A stretch of 61,683 nt of DNA from the NCBI GenBank assembly GCA_025359685.1, contig JANYEY010000106.1, positions 1-61,683 of the forward strand. Direction: 5' to 3'. Positions 26,863-36,083 of the stretch are shown one piece after another; position 1 is the stretch's first letter, and each line of letters begins with the position of its first letter. This DNA is from Sphingomonadaceae bacterium. GTDB lineage: Bacteria > Pseudomonadota > Alphaproteobacteria > Sphingomonadales > Sphingomonadaceae. Below the pieces are notes generated by a model that did not search any database, was not told the DNA's origin, and saw only the letters and a list, made by a program, of their open reading frames with translations. A program made the translations under genes and the position numbers.

Positions 26863-27981
26863 ATGATGCGCGTCGGCACGGTCAAGGAAATCAAGAACCA
26901 CGAATACCGCGTCGGTCTGACGCCTGAGAGCGCCAAGGAACTGGTGGTCCACGGCCACGAGGTGTGGGTCGAGACCGGTGCGGGCAGCGGGATCGGCGCT
27001 TCGGACCGCGATTACGAGGCCGCCGGGGCGACGATCAAGCCCGATGCGGCGACGATCTTTGCCAATTGCGAGATGGTGGTGAAGGTCAAGGAACCGCAGC
27101 CCGCCGAGCGCGCCATGCTGCGGCAGGGGCAGGTGCTGTACACCTACCTCCACCTCGCGCCGGACCCTGAGCAGACCGCAGACCTCGTCAAGTCGGGCGT
27201 GACCGCGATCGCCTATGAGACTGTGACTGGCCCGGGCAATTCGCTCCCGCTGCTCAAGCCGATGAGCCAGGTTGCGGGGCGCATGTCGATCCAGGCCGGG
27301 GCGACCGCGCTGGAGAAGGCGCATGGCGGGCGCGGGGTGCTGCTGGGCGGCGTTCCGGGCGTGCTGCCGGGCAAGGTGATGGTGATCGGCGGCGGCGTGG
27401 TGGGGTTCAATGCGGCGCAGATGGCGGTGGGGCTGGGCGCCGACGTGACCATCCTCGACCGCGATCCCGAAGTGCTCGAAAAGCTCGGCATCCATTTCGA
27501 AAGCCGCGCCAAGACGCTGTTTTCCAGCCGGGCGAACATCCAGCAGATGCTGTGCGAGGCCGATCTGGTGATCGGCGCGGTGCTGGTCCCCGGCGCGGCC
27601 GCACCCAAGCTGGTGACGCGCGAAATGCTGAGTTGCATGCGGGCGGGTGCGGTGCTGGTCGACGTGGCGATCGACCAAGGGGGCTGCTTTGAAACCAGCC
27701 ATGCGACGACGCACGCCGACCCGACTTACGTTGTGGACGGGGTGGTGCATTACTGCGTGGCCAACATGCCCGGCGCGGTGGCGCGGACTTCGACTTATGC
27801 TTTGAATAACGTGACGCTGCCGCATGCTTTGCGGATCGCGGACCTGGGGTGGAAGGCGGCGCTGGCGGCCAACCCGCACCTCGCCGCGGGGCTCAACGTG
27901 CACGAGGGCAAGATCACCTACGAGGCAGTCGCGCGGGATCTGGGATATGATTACGTGCCGGTGGCCGAGGTGCTGGGCTAG
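26863..27981 (+). CDS. ald: Alanine dehydrogenase
   Basis: A 372-residue NAD-dependent enzyme interconverting L-alanine and pyruvate plus ammonium. Signatures: [20 protein letters not shown], the substrate Lys in [19 protein letters not shown], the NAD Rossmann loop [30 protein letters not shown] and [23 protein letters not shown] 26863 or the adjacent ATG 26866 follows AGGAG. The promoter region shared with the Lrp-type gene contains two AACTTT units 11 bp apart (26801 and 26812), a possible regulator site. Its TAG stop is shared through CTAG with the convergent thioesterase gene. Confidence 0.96.
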   Translation: MMRVGTVKEIKNHEYRVGLTPESAKELVVHGHEVWVETGAGSGIGASDRDYEAAGATIKPDAATIFANCEMVVKVKEPQPAERAMLRQGQVLYTYLHLAPDPEQTADLVKSGVTAIAYETVTGPGNSLPLLKPMSQVAGRMSIQAGATALEKAHGGRGVLLGGVPGVLPGKVMVIGGGVVGFNAAQMAVGLGADVTILDRDPEVLEKLGIHFESRAKTLFSSRANIQQMLCEADLVIGAVLVPGAAAPKLVTREMLSCMRAGAVLVDVAIDQGGCFETSHATTHADPTYVVDGVVHYCVANMPGAVARTSTYALNNVTLPHALRIADLGWKAALAANPHLAAGLNVHEGKITYEAVARDLGYDYVPVAEVLG

Positions 27982-28385
27982 GCCTCGCCAAACGGGCGGA
28001 ACGGCGCGGCGATTTCTTCGCGAACCCGGAGCAGCCGTCCGGAGGCTTTGTCGAGCAAGGCCCAGGTGCTGCGGGCGCTGATGAGGACCTTGCCTGCGGC
28101 GTTGGTGAAGGTGACGCAGCGATCGAACTGCGCGCCTTTTGGGGGAGCGGGGATGAAGGTTTCGGCACTGACGGTCTCGCCCAGGCCGATATTGCCGCGG
28201 TAGTCGATCTCGTGCCGGGTGACGACCCAGATGTACTGGGCCTGGTGTTCGGCGCTGGCGACTGCCGACCAGTGCGCGGTGGCGATCTGCTGGATCCAGT
28301 CGACCCACACCGCGTTGTTGACGTGGCCCAGCTCGTCAATGTGCGAGGGGAGCGCGGTGAAGGTGAGCTGGTGGCGGTTAGTCAT
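27978..28385 (-). CDS. Hotdog-fold acyl-CoA thioesterase (4HBT family)
   Basis: A 135-residue thioesterase from ATG 28385. The hotdog core is clear: LPSHIDELGHVNNAVWVDWI, which carries the Asp/His-type active-site helix of 4-hydroxybenzoyl-CoA thioesterases and YbgC relatives, then TRHEIDYRGNIGLGETVSAE and CVTFTNAAGKVLISARSTWA. It would hydrolyse short acyl-CoAs, with unknown substrate. The start overlaps the stop of the oligopeptidase gene by 8 bp, so both are in one operon. Confidence 0.88.
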   Translation of the reverse strand: MTNRHQLTFTALPSHIDELGHVNNAVWVDWIQQIATAHWSAVASAEHQAQYIWVVTRHEIDYRGNIGLGETVSAETFIPAPPKGAQFDRCVTFTNAAGKVLISARSTWALLDKASGRLLRVREEIAAPFRPFGEA

Positions 28386-30435
28386 CCGTGACCCCCAGCT
28401 GCCACAGGATGAAGGCGAATTCCTCGGCGGTTTCCTTGAGGCTTTCGAACCGCCCCGACTTGCCGCCGTGGCCCGCGCCCATGTTGGTTTTGAGCAGGAG
28501 TTCGTGGCCGTCGGTCTTGAGTTCACGCAGCCTGGCGACCCATTTGGCAGGTTCCCAGTACGTCACCCGGGGATCGTTGAGCCCGGCGGTGACCAGCATG
28601 GGCGGATAGGCCTGCGGCTTGACCTGATCGTAGGGCGAGTAGGAGCGGATCAGTTCGAACGCGGCCTGGTCCTCGATCGGATTGCCCCATTCGGGCCACT
28701 CGCCCGGGGTCAGCGGCAGGCTGGCGTCGAGCATGGTGCTCAGCACATCGACGAACGGAACATGCGCCACGACAGCGCCCCACAAGGCGGGGTCCGAATT
28801 GATCACTGCCCCCATCAGCTCGCCCCCGGCCGAGCCGCCTGAGATGCTGATCTGGCCCGCCTTTGTGAGGCCGCGTTCGATCAGACCTTGGGCGACGTCG
28901 ACGAAGTCGGTGAAGGTGTTGGTCCGGCGTTCGAGCTTGCCCGCCTTGTACCAGGCGCGGCCGAGATCGTCGCCGCCGCGGATATGGGCGATGGCATAGG
29001 CGAAGCCGCGATCGACCAGCGACAGCCGGGTGGTCGAGAAGCCGGGATCGATCGAGATGCCGTATGCGCCGTAGCCATAAAGGTGGAGTGGGCCTGCACC
29101 GACCCGGTCCCTGCGCATGACCACGCTGACCGGGACTTTTGTGCCATCCCGCGCGGCGATTTCGAACCGCTCGGTCACGTAGAGCGAGGCGTCGTAGCCC
29201 GAAGGCAGTTCCTGCACCTTGAGCACTTCTAGGCTCTTGTCGGCGAGGTGGTAGTCGTAAACCGTCGCCGGGCTGACCATGCTTTCGTAGCTCAGCCGCA
29301 GTTTATCGACCGCCCATTCGGGGTTGTCGCCAAGGCCTGCGCTGTAGCTTGCTTCAGGGAACACAATTGGTTCAACGCGGTCGGGATCGCCGTAATACCG
29401 AAGCTCGATCCGGTCGAGCCCGCGAACCCGGCTTTCGAGCACCCAGAAATCGCGGAACAGGTCGAACCCGGTGAGATAGACCTCGTCGGTTCCAGTGGCG
29501 AGCGGGGCGGTGACGGTTGGTTCGGCCAGCGGGGCAAAGACGACGCTGAAGTTTTCGTGAGTCTTGTTGGAGTGGATGAAGACGATGTCCTCGATCACCT
29601 CGACATCGTATTCGACGCCGGTCTGGCGCGGCCAGATCAGGACCGGCGCGGCCAGCGGGTCGGCCGCAGGGACCACGCGCACTTCGCTGGTTTCGTGATC
29701 CGAAGTGCCGATGATCAGCCACTGCTCGTTGGCCGAGAGCGAGGCGCCGACGCGGAAGCCCTCATCGTCCTCGTGATAGAGTTCGACATCGGCTTCATGC
29801 AGCTGGCCAAGCCAGTGCAGCCGCGCGTTATCAGTGCGCCATTGTTCGTTGGCGAGGCTGTAAACGAGGCCCTTGTCATGGCCGACCCAGACCAGTGAGC
29901 TAAGCGTGCCGGGGATTTCATCGGGCAGCACTTCACCGGTGGCGATAACCTTGACCCGCGCGGTGAAACGTTCGGAACCATTGTCATCGACCGACCAGGC
30001 GAGCCTGGTCCCATCGTTCGAGACCGCAATCGCGCCGAGCCGGAAGTAATCCTTGCCCTCCGCCAGCGCGACCTCATCGAGGATCAGTTCGTCGGGGCCG
30101 CCCGACACGGGCTGCCGCCACCACTTCTTGTATTCGGCGCCGTCCTCGAATTCGATCCAGTAAAGCCAGTTCCCGTCCTTTTGCGGGACCGACTTGTCGG
30201 CTTCCTTGATCCGCCCGCGCATTTCCTTGAACAGCGCGTCGATCCGCGGCTGGTGCGGGGCCATGCGCTGTTCGAACCACGCGTTCTCCGCTGCGAGGTG
30301 ACCAAGCACGTCCTTGTCGGTCACCTCGGGATAGCCGGGATCGCGCAGCCAGGCGTAGTCGTCGCTGAGCGTTATGCCGTGATGCGTTTCGACGTGCGGC
30401 TTTTTCGCTGCGACAGGAGGTGTGGTAAGCGTCAT
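28378..30435 (-). CDS. ptrB: Oligopeptidase B / prolyl oligopeptidase family serine peptidase (S9)
   Basis: A 685-residue cytosolic peptidase. Residues 70-400 form the beta-propeller gate (WIEFEDGAEYKKWWRQPVSG, LAWSVDDNGSERFT). The C-terminal alpha/beta hydrolase has the nucleophile Ser in ISGGSAGGELMGAV near 534, Asp in GLNDPRVTYWEPAKW near 617 and His in NMGAGHGGKSGRF near 652. The pattern VPVSVVMRRD, LYGYGAYGIS and AHIRGGDDLGRAWYKAGK is that of oligopeptidase B, which cuts short peptides after basic residues. The N-terminus lacks a signal peptide. Its gene is divergent from aminopeptidase P, with 55 bp between starts. Confidence 0.93.
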   Translation of the reverse strand: MTLTTPPVAAKKPHVETHHGITLSDDYAWLRDPGYPEVTDKDVLGHLAAENAWFEQRMAPHQPRIDALFKEMRGRIKEADKSVPQKDGNWLYWIEFEDGAEYKKWWRQPVSGGPDELILDEVALAEGKDYFRLGAIAVSNDGTRLAWSVDDNGSERFTARVKVIATGEVLPDEIPGTLSSLVWVGHDKGLVYSLANEQWRTDNARLHWLGQLHEADVELYHEDDEGFRVGASLSANEQWLIIGTSDHETSEVRVVPAADPLAAPVLIWPRQTGVEYDVEVIEDIVFIHSNKTHENFSVVFAPLAEPTVTAPLATGTDEVYLTGFDLFRDFWVLESRVRGLDRIELRYYGDPDRVEPIVFPEASYSAGLGDNPEWAVDKLRLSYESMVSPATVYDYHLADKSLEVLKVQELPSGYDASLYVTERFEIAARDGTKVPVSVVMRRDRVGAGPLHLYGYGAYGISIDPGFSTTRLSLVDRGFAYAIAHIRGGDDLGRAWYKAGKLERRTNTFTDFVDVAQGLIERGLTKAGQISISGGSAGGELMGAVINSDPALWGAVVAHVPFVDVLSTMLDASLPLTPGEWPEWGNPIEDQAAFELIRSYSPYDQVKPQAYPPMLVTAGLNDPRVTYWEPAKWVARLRELKTDGHELLLKTNMGAGHGGKSGRFESLKETAEEFAFILWQLGVTDD

Positions 30436-30490
30436 GAAGCGGCTCTATGGTGCCGCCTCTGTCCTCGCAAGCACGACCCGGAATTTTGCC

Positions 30491-32305
30491 ATGCTGATGA
30501 ATGTCCACCAGACCCGCCTTGACGATCTGCGCAAGGAGCTGAAGCGCTGCCAGCTCGATGGTTTCGTGGTGCCGATCTCGGACGAGCACATGAGCGAATA
30601 TGTCGGCGCCTATGCCCAGCGGCTCGCCTGGCTGACCGGGTTCGGCGGATCGGCCGGATCGGCGGTGGTACTGGCGGATGAGGCGGCGGTGTTCGTCGAC
30701 GGGCGCTATACGCTGCAGGTGCGCGAACAGGTCGATGGGCGGCTGTTCGATTACCAGTCGACGCTCGAGACAAGCATCCCTGACTGGCTCGCCGTAAATG
30801 CGCCCGCGGGCGCCAAGATCGGCTTCGATCCATGGTTGCACGGCAAGCCGTGGGTCGATGCGTGCAACGCCGCGCTCGCCGCCAAGGGCGCAAAGCTGGT
30901 TCCAACCGATGGCAATCCGATTGACGCGGTGTGGAACGACCAGCCTGCCCCGTCGCTTGCCCCGGCCATGGTTCACGGCAACGAATATGCCGGTCAATCG
31001 AGCGAAGCCAAACGCAGCCAGGTCGCCGAATGGCTGACCGCGCGCGGACTCGATGCCGCAGTCGTATCTGCGCTCGACGGCGTGGCCTGGCTGCTCAACC
31101 TGCGCGGGGAGGATGTGGAGCGCACTCCGGTGGCGCTGTCGTTCGTGCTCGCGCATGCCGATGGCACAGCCGAACTGTTCATTGCGGGCGAAAAGGTAAC
31201 GCCCGAACTGCAAGCGCACCTCGGCAACGCGGTGACGATCCGCGAACGCAGCGAGTTCGTGCCGCAATTGCAGGCGCTCGCAGGCAAGAAGGTGGCGGTC
31301 GATCCGGAACGCTCGGTCGCCGCTGTGTTCTCCGCACTCGAAGGTGCGGGCGCGACCGTTATGGCGATGACTGATCCGACCGTGCTGGCCAAGGCGGTCA
31401 AGAATCCGGTCGAGCAGGCCGGGCAGCGCGCCGCGCAGGCGCGTGACGGCGCAGCCATTGCGCGGTTCCTCCACTGGCTGAGCATTGAAGCGCACAAGGG
31501 CGAACTTGACGAGCTCAGCGCCGCCGCACGGCTCCGCGAGTTTCGCGACGAGACCGGGCTGCTCAAGGACCTGTCGTTCGACACCATCTCTGCTGCCGGG
31601 CCGCATGCTGCCAGTCCGCACTACAAGGTGGACGAGGCGTCCAACATTCCGATCACCCCCAATTCGATCTATCTGGTCGATTCGGGCGGGCAGTACCTCG
31701 ATGGGACGACTGACATCACCCGCACCGTCTGGACCGGGCCGGGGCAGCCCAGTGCCGAACACAAGGACCGCTTCACCCGTGTGCTCAAGGGCCACATAGC
31801 GCTGGCTCGGGCCACCTTTCCGAAAGGCACCGTCGGCGCCCAGCTCGACAGCTTTGCGCGGATGCACCTGTGGCAGGCCGGGGTCGACTATGCTCATGGC
31901 ACCGGCCACGGGGTCGGCAGCTTCCTCTCGGTCCACGAAGGCCCGCAGCGCATCGCCAAGGCTTCGGGCGGACAGGCCGGAACCGGGCAGGCACTGCTCG
32001 CGGGGATGATCCTTTCGAACGAGCCGGGTTATTATAAGGCTGGCGAATACGGCATTAGAATCGAGAACCTGGTGCTGGTCGAACCGCGGACGATCGCCGG
32101 GGCGGAAGGCGAATACTTCGGGTTCGAAACGCTGACCTTCGCGCCGATCGATACCGCGCTGGTCGATCTTTCACTGCTGACGCAGAACGAAATCGATTGG
32201 TGGAACGTCTATCACGGGCAGGTTCAGGCAATCCTGGCACCGCAGCTGGATGGGGCTGCGCTGGATTGGCTTAGGGCGGCATGTGCACCCTTGTCGGCCG
32301 GGTAA
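30491..32305 (+). CDS. Aminopeptidase P family protein (Xaa-Pro aminopeptidase, M24B)
   Basis: About 604 residues from ATG 30491 (ATG 30497 also possible), the long three-domain form of aminopeptidase P. It has two creatinase-like N-terminal domains (LDGFVVPISDEHMSEYVGAY, LTGFGGSAGSAVVL; DAAVVSALDGVAWLLNLRG) and a C-terminal pita-bread metallopeptidase domain. The metal ligands appear in LVDSGGQYLDGTTDITRTVW, AHGTGHGVGSFLSVHEGP and MILSNEPGYYKAGEYGIRIE. It removes N-terminal residues before proline. It shares a divergent promoter region with oligopeptidase B, so this is a small peptide-degradation neighbourhood. Confidence 0.94.
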   Translation: MLMNVHQTRLDDLRKELKRCQLDGFVVPISDEHMSEYVGAYAQRLAWLTGFGGSAGSAVVLADEAAVFVDGRYTLQVREQVDGRLFDYQSTLETSIPDWLAVNAPAGAKIGFDPWLHGKPWVDACNAALAAKGAKLVPTDGNPIDAVWNDQPAPSLAPAMVHGNEYAGQSSEAKRSQVAEWLTARGLDAAVVSALDGVAWLLNLRGEDVERTPVALSFVLAHADGTAELFIAGEKVTPELQAHLGNAVTIRERSEFVPQLQALAGKKVAVDPERSVAAVFSALEGAGATVMAMTDPTVLAKAVKNPVEQAGQRAAQARDGAAIARFLHWLSIEAHKGELDELSAAARLREFRDETGLLKDLSFDTISAAGPHAASPHYKVDEASNIPITPNSIYLVDSGGQYLDGTTDITRTVWTGPGQPSAEHKDRFTRVLKGHIALARATFPKGTVGAQLDSFARMHLWQAGVDYAHGTGHGVGSFLSVHEGPQRIAKASGGQAGTGQALLAGMILSNEPGYYKAGEYGIRIENLVLVEPRTIAGAEGEYFGFETLTFAPIDTALVDLSLLTQNEIDWWNVYHGQVQAILAPQLDGAALDWLRAACAPLSAG

Positions 32306-32347
32306 TGTTCACCTAATGTTCTGTCAGCGACTCGAAGGGAGAAAAAG

Positions 32348-32716
32348 ATGATCGGCTACGTAACCCTCGGCACCAATGACCTGCCGCGTGCGGCGAAGTT
32401 CTATGACGCGTTGACCGCTGAAATGGGCGTCGGGCGGATGATGGAATTTGATACCTTTATCGCCTGGGGCACACCCGGTGGCGGCTGCGGGATCGGGCTG
32501 ACTAAGCCTTTTGACGGGAATCCGGCCACGGTCGGCAACGGGGTGATGGCGGCGTTCGAGGCGGCCGATGAAGCTCAGGTGCAGCGGCTTTACGATATCG
32601 CGCTGGCCAATGGCGGCGCCGACGAAGGCGCGCCGGGTCCGCGCGGCGACGGGTTCTATGCCGCCTATTTCCGCGATCCCGATGGCAACAAGCTTAACGC
32701 TTACGTGATGGGCTGA
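32348..32716 (+). CDS. VOC family protein (glyoxalase/bleomycin-resistance fold)
   Basis: A 122-residue protein with one VOC unit repeat pair: MIGYVTLGTNDLPRAAKFYD, the core GVMAAFEAADEAQVQRLYDI and the C-terminal YAAYFRDPDGNKLNAYVMG. The glutamate that usually ends the metal site is not obvious (NKLNAY in place of NxxE), so it may be non-catalytic or use other ligands. It follows GGGAGAAA and precedes a cupin gene by 5 bp. The substrate is unknown. Confidence 0.88.
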   Translation: MIGYVTLGTNDLPRAAKFYDALTAEMGVGRMMEFDTFIAWGTPGGGCGIGLTKPFDGNPATVGNGVMAAFEAADEAQVQRLYDIALANGGADEGAPGPRGDGFYAAYFRDPDGNKLNAYVMG

Positions 32717-32721
32717 GCGGC

Positions 32722-33120
32722 ATGGCCGGCACCTCGATCGAACGCTTTCCGCTCCACCTCGGGCTCGGCGCCAAGGCGCTGCCGCAGCCCGAGTTCACCG
32801 GCGCGATGGACTGGTACATGGACTATTCGGAGCGGGTCGCTGGCGATGGTGCCGAAGGCCGACTGGTTGGCATGCACACATTCACCGAAAGCTGGGACAG
32901 CTGGGAAATGCATCCCACTGGCGATGAGGTGGTGCTGTGCATTTCGGGCGAAATGACCTTGCATCAGGAGTTTCCCAATGGCCGGACCGAGCAAGTGACT
33001 ATCGGTGCAGGCGAATATGCGGTCAATCCGCCGGGCGTGTGCCATACTGCGGACATTGCCGAAAGCGCGACCGCCCTGTTCATCACTGCGGGCGAAGGAA
33101 CGCAGCACCGCCCGCGTTGA
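32722..33120 (+). CDS. Cupin domain protein
   Basis: A 132-residue single-domain cupin. The barrel motifs are SWEMHPTGDEVVLCISGEMT (cupin motif 1, with H and E ligands) and VNPPGVCHTADIAESATALF (motif 2, with H). It follows the VOC gene with a 5-bp gap and is probably cotranscribed. The family is too broad for a function call; metal-dependent enzymatic or sensing roles are equally possible. Confidence 0.85.
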   Translation: MAGTSIERFPLHLGLGAKALPQPEFTGAMDWYMDYSERVAGDGAEGRLVGMHTFTESWDSWEMHPTGDEVVLCISGEMTLHQEFPNGRTEQVTIGAGEYAVNPPGVCHTADIAESATALFITAGEGTQHRPR

Positions 33121-33297
33121 TAGCGCGCAGGTGAACGGCCTACCGATTCTGCGACAATTGACGACAAATCTGCCCGATTGCGGCATAAGCGTGCGACACC
33201 GTGGTCCTAGAACCGGACATGGAAGCCGCGCGGCGCTGGTGTCCCCCTCCCCCCAGCCCGCGCGGCTTCACCATATCCGAACGCAGGAGAAGTTCGC

Positions 33298-33906
33298 ATG
33301 AAGAAGTATTTGATCGGTATTTCGGCATTGGCCCTTGGCCTCGCCGGGGCTGCCTATGCTGCCGATGAAATGCCGGGCGGCGATCCGCTTGGCGACAAGA
33401 CCGTGACCAAAGCCGAGTTTCTCGCCAAGGGTACGGCGATGTTTGGCAAGATGGACGTCAATCACGACGGAAAGCTCGACCAGGCTGACCGCGGCGCGCA
33501 CGAAAGCGAAATGTTCGACCAGCTCGATAGCGATCACAACGGCTCGCTGAGCAAGGGCGAGTTCGCCGCTGCCCATCAGCACGGTCCTGAAGGCGACGGC
33601 CCCGCCGGCAAGGGTATGCGCCATGGCGGTCCGGGCGGCGAACATGACGGGCACATGGGAATGATGATGATGCGCATGGCCGATACCAACCAGGACGGCG
33701 CGGTCACCCGCGACGAATTCGCGGCCGCACAGGCCAAGCATTTCGACATGATGGATGCCAATCACGACGGCCAGCTGACGCAGGCCGAACGCAAGGCAGC
33801 GCGTGAAGAGATGAAGGGCATGGGCGGCAAGCGTGGCGGGATGCGCCACGGCAATCACGGTGATATGCCGATGGGCGACATGCCGCCTCCGCCGCCGGCC
33901 AACTGA
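33298..33906 (+). CDS. Exported EF-hand calcium-binding protein
   Basis: A 202-residue secreted protein. The Sec signal peptide (MKKYLIGISALALGLAGAAY, cleaved before ADEMPGG) is followed by four EF-hand loops: DVNHDGKLDQAD, DSDHNGSLSKGE, DTNQDGAVTRDE and DANHDGQLTQAE, each with the DxDxDG-type ligands. The linker between the pairs and the C-terminal tail are rich in His, Met and Gly (MRHGGPGGEHDGHMGMMMMR, KRGGMRHGNHGDMPMGD), which could bind copper or other soft metals. ATG 33298 has AGGAGAAG upstream. It lies 13 bp before a two-component system, so it may be a sensed factor or a target. Confidence 0.88.
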   Translation: MKKYLIGISALALGLAGAAYAADEMPGGDPLGDKTVTKAEFLAKGTAMFGKMDVNHDGKLDQADRGAHESEMFDQLDSDHNGSLSKGEFAAAHQHGPEGDGPAGKGMRHGGPGGEHDGHMGMMMMRMADTNQDGAVTRDEFAAAQAKHFDMMDANHDGQLTQAERKAAREEMKGMGGKRGGMRHGNHGDMPMGDMPPPPPAN

Positions 33907-33919
33907 ACGAAGCGGGCTC

Positions 33920-34654
33920 TTGTCCTTGGATCAGCCTGCCCCCACCCGCCTGTTGCTGGTCGATGATGAAGCAGCGCTGCGCGAACCCCTGGCCGAGTAT
34001 CTCTCGCGCCAGGGGTTCAGCGTTGTCCAGGCCGACAGTGCGGCACAAGCCCGAGCAATCCTCAAGACCGAGCAGCCCGAACTGGTCTTGCTCGATATCA
34101 TGATGCCCGGTGAAGATGGCCTGTCGCTGTGCCGCCACCTGGCCGAAGCGCACGCGCTTCCCACCATTTTCCTCACCGCGCGCGGCGAAGCAACCGACCG
34201 CATCGTCGGGCTCGAAATCGGCGCCGACGATTACGTGGTCAAGCCGTTCGAACCACGCGAGCTGGTCGCCCGGATCCGCTCGGTGCTCCGCCGCAGCGCC
34301 AAGGGTGCGGCACCGATCGCCGAAGACGAGCTGTTCGAATTCGAAGGCTGGCGGCTCGATCCGTTGAAGCGCCGCCTGACCGATGCCGAAGGCGCGATGG
34401 TTTCGATCTCCTCGGCCGAATTCCGCCTGCTGCTCGCCTTCCTCGAACACCCGCGCCAAGTGCTTGACCGTGACCGGCTGCTCGACATGGTCCAGGGCCG
34501 CGAGGCGCACCTGTTCGACCGCGCGGTCGATAACCAGGTCAGCCGCCTGCGCCGCAAGATCGAAGTCGACAACCGCAATCCGGTCCTGATCCAGACGGTG
34601 TGGGGCGGCGGCTACATGCTCGCTGCCGACGTCCGCCGGGTCCGCCCGGGCTGA
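33920..34654 (+). CDS. OmpR/PhoB family response regulator downstream of the EF-hand gene
   Basis: A 244-residue regulator. No ATG lies near the conserved N-terminus, and TTG 33920 or TTG 33926 is likely. The receiver has LLLVDDEAALREPL (acidic pair 15-16), phospho-acceptor Asp59 in LVLLDIMMPGEDG, Thr in IFLTARGE and Lys in YVVKPFEPRE. The winged helix (ISSAEFRLLLAFLEHPRQVL, FDRAVDNQVSRLRRKIE, LIQTVWGGGYML) is typical. Its stop overlaps the kinase ATG (TGATG). The context links it to the EF-hand/His-Met-rich protein upstream. Confidence 0.92.
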   Translation: MSLDQPAPTRLLLVDDEAALREPLAEYLSRQGFSVVQADSAAQARAILKTEQPELVLLDIMMPGEDGLSLCRHLAEAHALPTIFLTARGEATDRIVGLEIGADDYVVKPFEPRELVARIRSVLRRSAKGAAPIAEDELFEFEGWRLDPLKRRLTDAEGAMVSISSAEFRLLLAFLEHPRQVLDRDRLLDMVQGREAHLFDRAVDNQVSRLRRKIEVDNRNPVLIQTVWGGGYMLAADVRRVRPG

Positions 34655-36075
34655 TGGCAGGGCCGATTCGTCGCACTGTGGCCCGGTTGCTGCCCAAAAG
34701 CTTGCGCGGTCAGCTGCTGCTGGCGGTTGCCGCCGCGCTACTGTTGGCCCAGGGGATCAGCGCGGTCTTGCTGTATAGGGCGCAGACCGAACGGCGCGAG
34801 GCCGCCCTGGTCCACGGCGCGGCGATGCGCCTGTTCGCCGCCAATCATGACGAAGCGATGCTGGGGCCTCACCCACCCGGCACGTTCGAGGCCGCGCGCG
34901 AGCTGAAGGTCGAACATGCGCAGACAGCACCGCTCCAACCGGGCGACCTGCGCAGCCCCAAGGCCGAGGCGGAGCTGCGCGAAATTCTGACCGGCCAGGG
35001 GGTTAACCTTTCACAAGTCATGGTGCTGCGCCGACCGGCAGATGGCGACGCCAACATTGCCCGCCGCAACGCGCGTCGAGCCTTGGTGCTGGGCCAGCAC
35101 GCCCCGACGCCGCCGCGCGAGATGATGATTGCTGCAGTCGAACTCGGCGCCGCCAATGACTGGATGGTGGTGCGTTTGCCGGTCCCGCCGACCGAACGCG
35201 CGCTCCTCGCCACGCTGATCGGCCAGACCCTGCTGCTCTATGCCCTGCTGTTCGGCGCCATCGCACTAATCCTTGGCCAGATCACCAAGCCGCTCGCCGC
35301 GCTGACCACCCGGCTTGAAACCTTCGCCGCCAAGCAGGATGCCGACGGTCCAATCGAGCCGCAGGGCCCCCGCGACATTCGCCGCCTGATTGCGGCGCAC
35401 AACGCGATGGAAGCCCGGCTGTCGGCGATGCTGGATGAAAAGGACGTCATGCTCGGCGCGATCGGCCACGATCTCAAGACCCCGCTCGCAGCGCTGCGGG
35501 TCAGGATCGAATCGGTCGAGGATGACGCCGAACGGGCGAAAATGGCCCGCACGATCGAAGATATCACCCGCAGCCTCGACGATATCCTCTCGCTTGCCCG
35601 CGTCGGACGCCCGAGCGATCCGCTCGAACCCGCCGAATTGGGCGCGCTGGTCGGCCAGGTTGCCGAGGAATTCGAAGACATGGGCGAGCCGGTCACTTTC
35701 ACCTTGGCGAGCGAGCGGATTGTCCTGCCACTGCGCGCGACCTGGCTGCGCCGCGCGGTCCGCAACCTGACCGTCAATGCCCTGCGTTACGGCGAAGTGG
35801 CACGGATTGCGCTGGAGCGCGAAGGCACCGCCGCCGTTATCCGGATCGAAGATGACGGTCCGGGCATCCCGCCAGGCCAGCTCATGGCGATGCTGGAGCC
35901 GTTCACCCGCGGTGATCCATCGCGCAACAGCGGCACTGGCGGCGCCGGGCTGGGCTTGACGCTCGCCCGCGCAATTGCCGACCAGCACGGCGGCACCTTG
36001 ACGCTGCGCAATCGGACCAAGGCCGATGGCGGCGTGGCGGGCTTGACCGCAGAACTGCGGCTCCCGCTCAAGTAA
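34654..36075 (+). CDS. Sensor histidine kinase partner of the EF-hand-linked regulator
   Basis: A 473-residue kinase translationally coupled to its regulator. TM1 (QLLLAVAAALLLAQGISAVL), a periplasmic sensor of about 150 residues, TM2 (LLATLIGQTLLLYALLFGAI), HAMP (ITKPLAALTTRLETF), HisKA with phospho-His in MLGAIGHDLKTPLAALRVRI near 271 and HATPase (VRNLTVNALRYGE, DDGPGIPPG, GGAGLGLTLARAI) are all visible. The DLKTPL box is that of EnvZ-like kinases. The stimulus is unknown. The upstream EF-hand gene suggests a divalent metal, Ca or Cu, as a hypothesis. Confidence 0.92.
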   Translation: MAGPIRRTVARLLPKSLRGQLLLAVAAALLLAQGISAVLLYRAQTERREAALVHGAAMRLFAANHDEAMLGPHPPGTFEAARELKVEHAQTAPLQPGDLRSPKAEAELREILTGQGVNLSQVMVLRRPADGDANIARRNARRALVLGQHAPTPPREMMIAAVELGAANDWMVVRLPVPPTERALLATLIGQTLLLYALLFGAIALILGQITKPLAALTTRLETFAAKQDADGPIEPQGPRDIRRLIAAHNAMEARLSAMLDEKDVMLGAIGHDLKTPLAALRVRIESVEDDAERAKMARTIEDITRSLDDILSLARVGRPSDPLEPAELGALVGQVAEEFEDMGEPVTFTLASERIVLPLRATWLRRAVRNLTVNALRYGEVARIALEREGTAAVIRIEDDGPGIPPGQLMAMLEPFTRGDPSRNSGTGGAGLGLTLARAIADQHGGTLTLRNRTKADGGVAGLTAELRLPLK

Positions 36076-36083
36076 TTGGGCGC

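Noticed and set aside
30074..31936. 620-codon minus-strand frame antisense to aminopeptidase P
   Set aside because: No family motifs; its last third is simply another frame of the oligopeptidase B gene.
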